64,000 nucleotides of DNA, taken from positions 1 through 64,000 of the forward strand of contig JANYKC010000060.1 of the NCBI GenBank assembly GCA_025358255.1. Reading direction: 5' to 3'. Positions 15,401-23,219 of this stretch are shown here, one piece after another. The translations under genes were made by a program, and so were the position numbers. A model generated the notes under the pieces. That model saw only the letters and a program-made list of their open reading frames with translations. It was not told where the DNA came from and searched no databases. Within the stretch, counting starts at the first letter, position 1. Every line of letters starts with the position of its first letter. This DNA is from Spirochaetaceae bacterium (lineage in GTDB: Bacteria; Spirochaetota; Spirochaetia; Treponematales; Rectinemataceae).

Positions 15401-17578
15401 ATGGGAACTGGACTTTCGCCCGCGAGGCTCAAGCGCGCCCGCGGTGGCTTTTACCTCTTCAACTGTTTCAACGCCGTCTCCTTCGTTCTCTTGTCGGGGA
15501 GCTTCATCACCCTCTTTGCCCTCCGCCTGGGCGCTTCCAACGGCCTCGTGGGACTTCTCAATTCCTTCGGCTATGTCACCTTCTTCTTCCTGCCCCTCGG
15601 GAAACGACTTGTGCGGCGCAGGCCCATCGTCGAGGTTTTCGGATGGGGCTGGATGTTCCGCTACTTCTCCATGGTTCCCGTCCTAGCGGCGCCGATCTTC
15701 GCCGCCAAGGGCAACATCGGCCTGGCCTTCGGCTGCATCGCGCTGGGCGTGGCCCTCTTCAACATGTTCCGAGGCATCGCCCTCATCGGCAACAACCCCG
15801 TCCTGGCCTCCCTCGCCGAGGGCAGGGACCGCGGTGCCTTCCTTGTCAATGTCCAGATCGTGAACAACCTGGCGGGCATGGGCATGAGCCTTGTCGTGGC
15901 CCTGGTCCTCGGGAAGGCGGCGGCGACCGGCCTTTACGGCGCCTTCATCGCCCTGGGCATCGCGACAGGCATAGTTGGCTCCATCCTCCTCCTCCGCACG
16001 CCGGAGCCCGAGGCCTATCGGCCCACCTCGGGGGTGGGCCTGTGGACGACGACACGCCAGGCCCTGAAGGAAAAGCCCTTCCGCTCGTTCTTCGCCGTCC
16101 TCATGTCCATATCCTTCATCGCAGGGATGGCCCGCTCCTTCCTCCCCGTCTACGCCAAGGAAGTCTACGCCCAGGGTGACGACCTCGTGATGGCCTATTC
16201 CCTCATCGCAAGCCTCGGCGCCGTGGTCATGGGCCTCCTCACCCGGCTCCTCGTGGACAGGCTCGGCGCCAAGCCCCTGTACTTCATCTTCACGGCCGTC
16301 GCGGCCCTTTCCCTCATCCCCGCCATCGTCACCCCTGCCCTCGCCTCCGCCGCCGCTGTGATCGGCTTCCTCGGTGCCTTCAACTTCCTCACCTCCTTCG
16401 GCCTGGCGGGCGAGGAGAATGCGGGGCAGACCTACTATTTCGCCCTTGTGCCAAAAGAGCGGAACATGGACCTCTCGGTGGTCTACTACCTGGTGTTCGG
16501 CATCGGCGGCGCCGCGGGATCGGGCGCCGCGGGCGTCGTCCTCGAGTTCCTCCATGGGGCCGGCTTCGGGATCGCCATGTCCTGGCGGATATTCTTCGGG
16601 GCGCTTTTTGTCGGCCTTGTCCTGGCCCTCCTCGGGATCGGACGCCTCGTGCGCCTCGGCTCCGCGAGCGTGAGGGAATCCCTCGGCGTCATCTTCTCGT
16701 TGCGCGACCTGCGGGTCTTCGACCTTCTCCAGCAGCTGGACCGCAGCGCGAGCTCTGACGAGGAGGTGCGCCTCATCCATGCGATCGGCAGCTCCGCCTC
16801 GCCGCGGAGCCAGCGCGGGCTCCTGGGCTACCTGGCTTCACCCCGTTTCGAGGTCAGGGTGGAGGCCCTCCTGGCCCTCGAGAACATCGACAGCCTGAAG
16901 CCGGAGATCCTGGCGGCCCTGGCGATGGAGGTCGAGCGCAACCCCTTCACGACCGCCTATCTTGCCGCCCGCATCCTTGGGAAGCAGGGCGCGAGCGAAT
17001 ACCTCCCGGTCCTCAGGGCAGCCCTCCCCGCGCAGGACTACATGCTCCAGGGAGCGGCCATGGTCGCGCTGGCGCGCCTCGGGGACAAGTCCGCCCTTCG
17101 CGACATCGAGGATATCCTCGTGGATACGAAGATCCCCCGCGTGCGCATCCAGGCGGCCTTCTCCCTCGAGCTCCTCGGGGACAGGGATTCGGTGCCCGCC
17201 CTCGTGTCCTGCCTGCGCCGCGAAGACCCGCCGGCCTTTGTCTCCGACGAGCTCGTCCTGGCCGTGGCCGACATCCTCGGTCTCATGGATTCCTTCTATC
17301 CCCTCTACGCGGCCTTCCTCAGGAGCGAAACCGAGGGCATAGCGATGCTGGAGGACCTTGCGCTGGCAAGGAAACTAGACGACGGGTACCGCTCTGCCCT
17401 CGAGGGCATCCTCGCGGAACCGCCCCAGGGGGCGGAGATGGGGAGACTCGTCATGGCGACGGGTGCCGATCCGGGGGTGGAAATCGTCCTGGCCGAGGCG
17501 GCTCTGGACGGAAGCCTTGGCTACCGCGGCTTCCGCTTTTTCATAGCCGCCTACGCGGCCCTGGCCGGCAAGGCCTAG
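15401..17578 (+). CDS. MFS transporter fused to C-terminal HEAT-like repeats
   Basis: 725 residues. Residues 1-425 hold about twelve membrane helices of an MFS transporter (FNCFNAVSFVLLSGSFITLFAL, GLYGAFIALGIATGIVGSILL and others). From about residue 440 the protein is soluble and made of helical HEAT/PBS-lyase-like repeats (YLPVLRAALPAQDYMLQGAAMVALARLGDKSAL; VRIQAAFSLELLGDRDSVPALVSCL). This cytoplasmic repeat tail is not part of a normal MFS carrier (about 400 aa) and may bind a partner or regulate transport. The TAG stop lies at the left tip of the small inverted-repeat element. Substrate unknown. Confidence 0.88.
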   Translation: MGTGLSPARLKRARGGFYLFNCFNAVSFVLLSGSFITLFALRLGASNGLVGLLNSFGYVTFFFLPLGKRLVRRRPIVEVFGWGWMFRYFSMVPVLAAPIFAAKGNIGLAFGCIALGVALFNMFRGIALIGNNPVLASLAEGRDRGAFLVNVQIVNNLAGMGMSLVVALVLGKAAATGLYGAFIALGIATGIVGSILLLRTPEPEAYRPTSGVGLWTTTRQALKEKPFRSFFAVLMSISFIAGMARSFLPVYAKEVYAQGDDLVMAYSLIASLGAVVMGLLTRLLVDRLGAKPLYFIFTAVAALSLIPAIVTPALASAAAVIGFLGAFNFLTSFGLAGEENAGQTYYFALVPKERNMDLSVVYYLVFGIGGAAGSGAAGVVLEFLHGAGFGIAMSWRIFFGALFVGLVLALLGIGRLVRLGSASVRESLGVIFSLRDLRVFDLLQQLDRSASSDEEVRLIHAIGSSASPRSQRGLLGYLASPRFEVRVEALLALENIDSLKPEILAALAMEVERNPFTTAYLAARILGKQGASEYLPVLRAALPAQDYMLQGAAMVALARLGDKSALRDIEDILVDTKIPRVRIQAAFSLELLGDRDSVPALVSCLRREDPPAFVSDELVLAVADILGLMDSFYPLYAAFLRSETEGIAMLEDLALARKLDDGYRSALEGILAEPPQGAEMGRLVMATGADPGVEIVLAEAALDGSLGYRGFRFFIAAYAALAGKA

Positions 17579-17800
17579 GAGTCTGTCGGACCTTGGATTT
17601 TGCCAAGGCGAAGGCGATGCGCGAGGGAGAAACCGGCGAGGATTGAGGGCCATGCTACTCGTATGGCCCGGTTGACGAACCGGTATTGCGCCACGGAGCG
17701 CCGAGCCTGGGCAAAAAGCGCGTGCCTTGATTCCACTAAAAACGCTATCTCCGCGCTTTCGTCGGCCTTTCCCGGTGCGCTCCAAGGTTCGACAGACCCT
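17578..17800. mobile_element. 223-bp MITE-like element at a shared stop-codon site
   Basis: Terminal inverted repeats GGAGTCTGTCGGACCTTGG (17578-17596) and, reading inward from the right, AGGGTCTGTCGAACCTTGG (17800-17782), match at 16 of 19 bases. A TA dinucleotide lies outside each end (17576-17577, 17801-17802), as for IS630/Tc1-type insertion. The interior has two adjacent hairpins (GGGCCAT...ATGGCCC; CCGGTT-gacg-AACCGG) and no transposase. Removing the element and one TA gives ggccTAgtc, where both convergent genes would end in overlapping TAG codons. Confidence 0.7.
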
Positions 17801-18096
17801 TAGTCTTCCAGGTCGATCCTGCGCTTTTCCGGGCTGTGGCTGCGGCGCCAGAGCACGGCCACGTTCCCTATCACGCGGACAAGGTCGGCGCCAGTGCGCT
17901 CGGCCAGCTGGCTCGCCAGTTCGTGGCGCGATTCCTTGAAGTCGACGAAGCGCAGTTTCACGAGTTCGTGGTCGGTGAGGAGCTTGTCGAGCTGGGCTTC
18001 GATCCCCTCGCTCGCCCCGCCGCGGCCGAGATGGATCTGCGGTTCAAGATCCTGGGCAAGCCCGGCGAGCTTGCTCCTTTGTCGAGATGAAAGCAT
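17800..18096 (-). CDS. yhbY: YhbY family RNA-binding protein (CRM domain)
   Basis: 98 residues covering one CRS1/YhbY (CRM) domain: LSSRQRSKLAGLAQDLEPQIHLGRGGASEGIEAQL, then HELVKLRFVDFKESR and ERTGADLVRVIGNVAVLWR. The family binds the 50S precursor and helps ribosome assembly. The start MLSSRQ at 18096 has GGAG at good spacing; the ORF start at 18108 is less likely. Its TAA stop is formed at the right tip of the inverted-repeat element. Confidence 0.92.
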   Translation of the reverse strand: MLSSRQRSKLAGLAQDLEPQIHLGRGGASEGIEAQLDKLLTDHELVKLRFVDFKESRHELASQLAERTGADLVRVIGNVAVLWRRSHSPEKRRIDLED

Positions 18097-18116
18097 TCTG
18101 GTCTCCAAAAGCCCGG

Positions 18117-18710
18117 TTAGAAGGGCAACCTGTCGAGGAGGCCCACGATAAGGCCCACAAGTGATCCGCCGGCCACCCTGACGAGGATGAGCACGACGAA
18201 GCCCGTAACGAGGCTCTGCAGGTAATGTACGATCCTATTCCTGTAAAACAGGCGGTTTATCCTGAAAAGAAGGGGATTCAGCATTGAATCCACGAGCATC
18301 CAAAGGGGATGGAGGCTGTTCCAATGGGCAGCCGCCACGATGATCCGGACAAGGATGATCACGGCGAAAAAGGAGATTACAAAGCCGATGGCCGACCAGA
18401 AGGCCGCCAGAAGCAGGCCGAGGACGAGGCCCAAGGTGATGATGCCGGTGCTGGCCAGGGTCATGAGGGCGGAGTTGAGGACGGTGAGGACGGCGAGGGC
18501 CGCTATGGGCGAGAAGTCGAAACCGCCCGACCGGAGAAAGGGAATCCTGGAAAAAAGGCGGAGGTAGGGGTCGGTCGCTTTCCTGAGGACTACACCGGCC
18601 CGCCCCAAGTCCGCGGCAGGCAACCAGGTCGAAAGGACCCTGAGGAAGCAGAGGACCATATAGACAGTCGCGACCGCGCCCAGCACGCGCGCTATGTTGG
18701 ACAGCACCAT
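18117..18710 (-). CDS. YggT family membrane protein
   Basis: 197 residues with two YggT units. The first is ARVLGAVATVYMVLCFLRVLSTWLP...ATDPYLRLFSRIP with the typical DPYL-P motif; the second is IILVRIIVAAAHWNSLHPLWMLVDSMLNPLLFRINRLF. Four or more membrane segments. YggT proteins are linked to osmotic stress and to membrane or division factors. It lies just upstream of yhbY in the same direction with a short gap. Confidence 0.88.
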   Translation of the reverse strand: MVLSNIARVLGAVATVYMVLCFLRVLSTWLPAADLGRAGVVLRKATDPYLRLFSRIPFLRSGGFDFSPIAALAVLTVLNSALMTLASTGIITLGLVLGLLLAAFWSAIGFVISFFAVIILVRIIVAAAHWNSLHPLWMLVDSMLNPLLFRINRLFYRNRIVHYLQSLVTGFVVLILVRVAGGSLVGLIVGLLDRLPF

Positions 18711-18728
18711 GGTGGCTCTTTCCCCTTC

Positions 18729-20000
18729 CTATTTCAGTTTCTGCAGCTCTTCGATGTTCTTGAGCAACTCTTGGGTGCCCGCAAGGGCCTTCAGGCTTTC
18801 GATCGCGGGATCGAAACGCGGATCGAGCTTGAGCGCCTGCTGCCAGTCTGCCGCCGCTGCCGCCGAGTCGCCGCGGGCAAAGGCCTCGAGTCCGCTAATA
18901 TACAGGTTATCGACCTTTCTCGCAAGGTCCGCGCGCCCGAGGTCACCCAAGGAGAAGGAGGCTTCGACGGAAATCCGGTTGAGGACGGAGATCTGGGTGG
19001 TGAGGTCGAGGGTGTAGTTCACCGAGAGCCGGATGAGGTCGACCATGAAGGACGTGCCGATGGAAAACCGCGGCTTGCCGCGTTTCAGGAGGAAGCCCGC
19101 GTCCAATTTGAAGAAGTTGGTGAGGTTGCCCTCCACGCCGATAGCCCAGGTCAGGGCCTCCGATTGCGCGATGTCCACCAGGTTGACGGGCTGGGAGAGG
19201 TCGAAGGAGAAGACGAAGGGCCGGATCGGCGAGTAGGCAAGGCCGGCCGAAATGATGGTCGGGAGGGGCTCATCGATGACCTTGGGGCCAAGGTTCTTGA
19301 TCGCGAGGCCCACGCTGAAGTTCTTGCTCCGGGAGGAGTAGAATTTGAGGAAATTGAAACGGACGAGGGAGCCTAAGTCCACCATGATCGCGCCTGCGGA
19401 GTTGCCCACGGCCAGGGGGCTGCCCACGGAGTCGACGATCCCCGAAGGCATCGAGCGGTAGGCTCCCTTGAGACTTGCGCCGAGGCAAAGACCCGCGAAG
19501 TTGTACCCCTGAAAAAAATTATACGATATGTTTACCCCGGCGATCGCTTCGGAGTAGAGGCCGGTGGAAACCTCGTTGCTCATGCTGTCGATCTGCTCGA
19601 AGGGGAGACGGAGCCATTTGCCCAGGAGGCCAAAGCCGAAGTTCCCTTTCCTGATCGTATAGACCGTGCCGTCTATCTGGGTGTCGGCTATCCAGTTGTT
19701 GTGATAGACGGCCAACTCGGTCTGGTCCAGTATGCTCGAGGCCGCCGGGTTGGACTCGAAATAGGAAGAATCGCGGGAGACGGCCGTGTAGGCCTGTCCC
19801 ATGCCCTCCGCGAGGCCTCCCATGGGGATGAGGAGGGATCGGAAAGCGGTGAGGCCGGCGTTGGGGTCTAGGTTGGGGGAGAAATACTGGGTCAGGAGGA
19901 GGTAGGAGTCGGGCAAGAGCTGCGCATGCCCCCCTGCCGAGGGAAGAAGGGCGAGGATGGCAAGGCAAAGGAGAGGAGCCCGCTTCATAAGCAGATTCAT
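18729..20000 (-). CDS. UPF0164-family outer membrane beta-barrel protein
   Basis: 423 residues with a signal peptide (LLCLAILALLPSAGGHA), then the UPF0164 signature region SLLIPMGGLAEGMGQAYTAVSRDSSYFESNPAAS, followed by barrel-like strands. The last 50 residues form a TPR-like helix pair (ALKLDPRFDPAIESLKALAG). The family is typical of treponemes and is related to FadL/PorV-type outer-membrane proteins. The start has AGGAGG at ideal spacing. It is divergent from the TPR/SpoIIE operon. Cargo unknown. Confidence 0.85.
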   Translation of the reverse strand: MNLLMKRAPLLCLAILALLPSAGGHAQLLPDSYLLLTQYFSPNLDPNAGLTAFRSLLIPMGGLAEGMGQAYTAVSRDSSYFESNPAASSILDQTELAVYHNNWIADTQIDGTVYTIRKGNFGFGLLGKWLRLPFEQIDSMSNEVSTGLYSEAIAGVNISYNFFQGYNFAGLCLGASLKGAYRSMPSGIVDSVGSPLAVGNSAGAIMVDLGSLVRFNFLKFYSSRSKNFSVGLAIKNLGPKVIDEPLPTIISAGLAYSPIRPFVFSFDLSQPVNLVDIAQSEALTWAIGVEGNLTNFFKLDAGFLLKRGKPRFSIGTSFMVDLIRLSVNYTLDLTTQISVLNRISVEASFSLGDLGRADLARKVDNLYISGLEAFARGDSAAAAADWQQALKLDPRFDPAIESLKALAGTQELLKNIEELQKLK

Positions 20001-20039
20001 TATACCCTCCTACCCCTCATAATTCTACTCGGCGCGTTC

Positions 20040-20057
20040 TTCCTTCAATTGAAGGAA
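20040..20057. promoter_or_regulatory. Perfect 18-bp palindrome in divergent intergenic region
   Basis: TTCCTTCAATTGAAGGAA is fully palindromic and lies 40 bp upstream of the UPF0164 start in the 144-bp region shared with the divergent TPR gene. It could be an operator for both genes. It is too AT-rich and lacks a T-run for a terminator. Confidence 0.55.
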
Positions 20058-20144
20058 TTACCGACCGAAAATAAAACGTGGAACTCCGCCCGCTGCAGGC
20101 GCTCGGGGTATATTTAGCCCGGAAAGGTGTATTTCCCAGCCTTG

Positions 20145-23100
20145 ATGTATTCGTTCCCACCCAGGCGCGGCCCCGCGCGCCTTTTCCGGAAGGCCCTGCG
20201 TGCCTTCGCCCTCCTCGCGCTTTCTGCCACCTTCCTGGTGGCCATGCCCCCGGCATACGCGCAAAGCGGCAAGCAGGACCCCATAAAAGAGGCTGACCGG
20301 CTCATCCAGGCCAAGGATTTCAACGGCGCCGTCCTCTTCCTCTCCGACTTCATCAAGAAGTACCCCGATCGCTTCGACGAGGCCCAGAACCGGCTCAAGG
20401 TCATCGTGGCGGCGCGCGAGGCCTACAACAAGGTCGCCACCGAGCTCCTCTGGGTCCTCAAGAACGAACCGGAAAACGAGGCAAGGAAACTCGACCTCAT
20501 CCAGAAACTCGGGGACATCGGCGGAACGCCCAACGCCGAAATGAAGAACTTCATCACCACGGTCAAGACCGCTTCCCAGTTTGTCTACTACGCCAAGCAG
20601 CTGAACGACATCTTCGCGGTCGGCCGCGCCTATATCGACCAAGGCAGGTTCGCCGAAGCGGCCACGAACTACGCGACGGGCTTCACCCTCTACCGGCAGG
20701 AATTCGACGAAGGTCCCTACAGCGACATCACCAAGAAGTCCGTCGCCACCATGGTCGACCGCATCAATGCAGAAACCGCCTATTTCGCCTCCTCGCAGGC
20801 GAGCCTGACCCAGGCCGTGGCCGCCTTCCGCGCCGCGCTAGCCGCAGGAAGCCCGGAGGACACGGTGGCGGCCTGGCCGGCGGCAAAGGCAGCCCTCGAG
20901 GACAGGGCCAGGCGCAGGGACGCCGTGGTCCAGGCGGGACGCGCCATGGCCCTCCAGTTCGAGGCCATCAAGCGCCAGGACAAGACATCGACGGACTCCT
21001 CCTTCCTCCCCTTCGCCACGCGCTTCACCACGGGAAACAGCTCAGCCACCCTGCCGGAAGGCATTGTCGGCGCCATGGATACCCAGTGGGTCGGCCTCAT
21101 GGGCGGATTGGAGACGGCCTTCACAAAGCAGCTGGAAGTCCTGTATGCCCAAGCCGAGGCATCCTACGACAAGGGGAACTGGGAAGAGGCGACCCTCAAC
21201 TTCAGCGACACCCTGGCCTACGCCGAGCCCGGCATGGCCGCCCTGGCGCTGTGGAGCCTTGTCGCCGTCACCGAGATGCTCCCGGCAGTCAGCGCCTATG
21301 GCAAGTCAATCCTTCAAGCCAAGCCCCTCCTCTACGAGCGCGCCCGCCAGCTGGCCCTGAGCGCCGGCTCCGAGGCCAACCTGGCCCGCCTGGCGCTGGC
21401 CGAAGCGGGAACCCTGGCCTCTGCCAAGGGCCTCGTCGCTTCCCTTACCAGCGCGAGCGACCTTGCCACCACCCTGGCGAACCTCGCAGGATCCCGGAAA
21501 CAGGTCCAGGACATTGCCGCCTCGATCACGGCGGAAGCCAAGGCCGCGACCGCGGTCGGAGCCGAGCTGGCGCGCTGGAAGGACCAGGGCATGGAGGCCG
21601 CGGACGCCGCCCGCACCCAGCAATCCTGGCTGGCCCGCCTTGACCAGGCAGGCGCCAAGACCATGGCGGACGAAGTCGCCATCGTGAACCTCGCCCTGGG
21701 TTTCGAATACGGCAGGCTTGAGGCCGAGCAGCGCCTTCGGAGCGCCGAGCTCGACCAGGGCACGCTCCTCCTGGACGGCGTCACCGAGGCCAACGGCTCG
21801 GGCACGGTCGCCAAATACCCGAGCAAGGGCATCCCGGCCTTCACCGCGCAAGCCCAGACCCTGTCCGCGTTCAAGCTCCGATTGGGCGACTACCTTGGCC
21901 GCATCGGCAGGGAGAGCGCCTTGGTGACGGCCGATACCGGCGTCCAGTCCTGGGCTGCCAAGGTCCGCGACCTCGTCGCAAAGACCGAAGCCCTCGAGAC
22001 AGAGCGCGTCGCCCTCCTGGCCCGGGCCAGGGAGCAGAAGCGGCAGGCGGACTCGGCCAAGACGGAAGCGGACCTGCGGATGCAGCAAGCCAGGACGGCG
22101 CTCACCATAGAGGACTTCGAGACCGCGCAGAGCCGGCTCGACATGGCGAAAAGCAAGTATATCGCCTCGCTCTCCTTCGAGGCGAACGGGGACCTCGAAG
22201 CCTCTTCCGACGCAGCGACCGACAAACTTGGCAAGGACATCGTGGCCGCGCTGGACGCCAAAGTCGTCCGGGATGTGCGCGCCCTGGTCACGACGGGCAA
22301 GACGGCCTACTTCCAGGGAACCTTCACGAAGGCGGAGGATGCCCTCCTCCAGGCGAAAGCGCGCTGGAAGACGACCCGCGGCAATGATCCGAACCCGGAA
22401 GTCGAATACTTCCTCCGCCTGGCCCAGGCGGCACTCTCGGTCAACACCGGCCGAGCCATCGCCCCCACCGCTCCCCTCTACGCCGAGATGAGCCAGCTCC
22501 TTTCCCTGGCCCGCAACGACTATGAAAAGGGCCGGCTGAACCTGACCTTGGGGAAGCGGAGCGACGCCACTGCTTCCCTCGCCTCGGCCCGGGAAAGGAT
22601 CAACCAGGTCAAGGTCATATTCCCCTTGAACCAGGAGGCGGGAGTCCTCTCCCTGCGCATCGACCAGCTCCAGGACCCCGCCGCCTTCAGGCAGCAGTTC
22701 GCCTCGAAGTTCGCGGAGGCCAGGGCCGGCCTCAAGTCGGTGACGAACGAGATCTACGCCAACCTCCAGGACCTGTCCAAGATCGATCCCAATTACGCCG
22801 GCCTGAAGGACGCCATCTACCAGGCCGAGATCGGCCTCGGGATCAGGCTCCCGCCACCCGACCCGGCCAAGGCCCGGCGCGCGAACGACCTCGTGGCGGC
22901 GGCCAGGACGATCGTCGACTCCGGCGACACGGGGCGCTTCTCCATAGCCCTCGACCAGATCAACGAGGCCATCCAGCTGGACCCGAACAACGACCGCGCC
23001 GCCGCGATCAAGGACCGCATCCTCACCTTCCAGGGCGGCACCGCCCAGATCGTCCTCTCGAGCGCCTCCGAGGAGCAGTACCGCCTCGCGGTCCAGCAGT

Positions 23101-23219
23101 TCCAGAACGGCGACTACCTCCAGGCCAACGCCATCGTGGCGCGCCTCCTCCAGGACCCCAAGAACGCGAAGTCCCAGAAGGTCATCGACCTATCCAAGAA
23201 AATCAAGGCCAGGCTATGA
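20145..23219 (+). CDS. Large periplasmic TPR/coiled-coil protein
   Basis: About 1024 residues with a signal peptide (FALLALSATFLVAMPPAYA). The mature protein is almost entirely helical: an N-terminal TPR (ADRLIQAKDFNGAVLFLSDFIKKYPDR), long Ala-rich coiled-coil stretches (QKRQADSAKTEADLRMQQ) and a C-terminal TPR pair (AVQQFQNGDYLQANAIVARLL). The GTG at 20127 is possible but Met at 20145 fits the signal peptide. Its stop overlaps the start of the SpoIIE receptor (ATGA), so the two are translated together. It probably acts as a scaffold in the periplasm. No enzyme motif seen. Confidence 0.75.
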   Translation: MYSFPPRRGPARLFRKALRAFALLALSATFLVAMPPAYAQSGKQDPIKEADRLIQAKDFNGAVLFLSDFIKKYPDRFDEAQNRLKVIVAAREAYNKVATELLWVLKNEPENEARKLDLIQKLGDIGGTPNAEMKNFITTVKTASQFVYYAKQLNDIFAVGRAYIDQGRFAEAATNYATGFTLYRQEFDEGPYSDITKKSVATMVDRINAETAYFASSQASLTQAVAAFRAALAAGSPEDTVAAWPAAKAALEDRARRRDAVVQAGRAMALQFEAIKRQDKTSTDSSFLPFATRFTTGNSSATLPEGIVGAMDTQWVGLMGGLETAFTKQLEVLYAQAEASYDKGNWEEATLNFSDTLAYAEPGMAALALWSLVAVTEMLPAVSAYGKSILQAKPLLYERARQLALSAGSEANLARLALAEAGTLASAKGLVASLTSASDLATTLANLAGSRKQVQDIAASITAEAKAATAVGAELARWKDQGMEAADAARTQQSWLARLDQAGAKTMADEVAIVNLALGFEYGRLEAEQRLRSAELDQGTLLLDGVTEANGSGTVAKYPSKGIPAFTAQAQTLSAFKLRLGDYLGRIGRESALVTADTGVQSWAAKVRDLVAKTEALETERVALLARAREQKRQADSAKTEADLRMQQARTALTIEDFETAQSRLDMAKSKYIASLSFEANGDLEASSDAATDKLGKDIVAALDAKVVRDVRALVTTGKTAYFQGTFTKAEDALLQAKARWKTTRGNDPNPEVEYFLRLAQAALSVNTGRAIAPTAPLYAEMSQLLSLARNDYEKGRLNLTLGKRSDATASLASARERINQVKVIFPLNQEAGVLSLRIDQLQDPAAFRQQFASKFAEARAGLKSVTNEIYANLQDLSKIDPNYAGLKDAIYQAEIGLGIRLPPPDPAKARRANDLVAAARTIVDSGDTGRFSIALDQINEAIQLDPNNDRAAAIKDRILTFQGGTAQIVLSSASEEQYRLAVQQFQNGDYLQANAIVARLLQDPKNAKSQKVIDLSKKIKARL

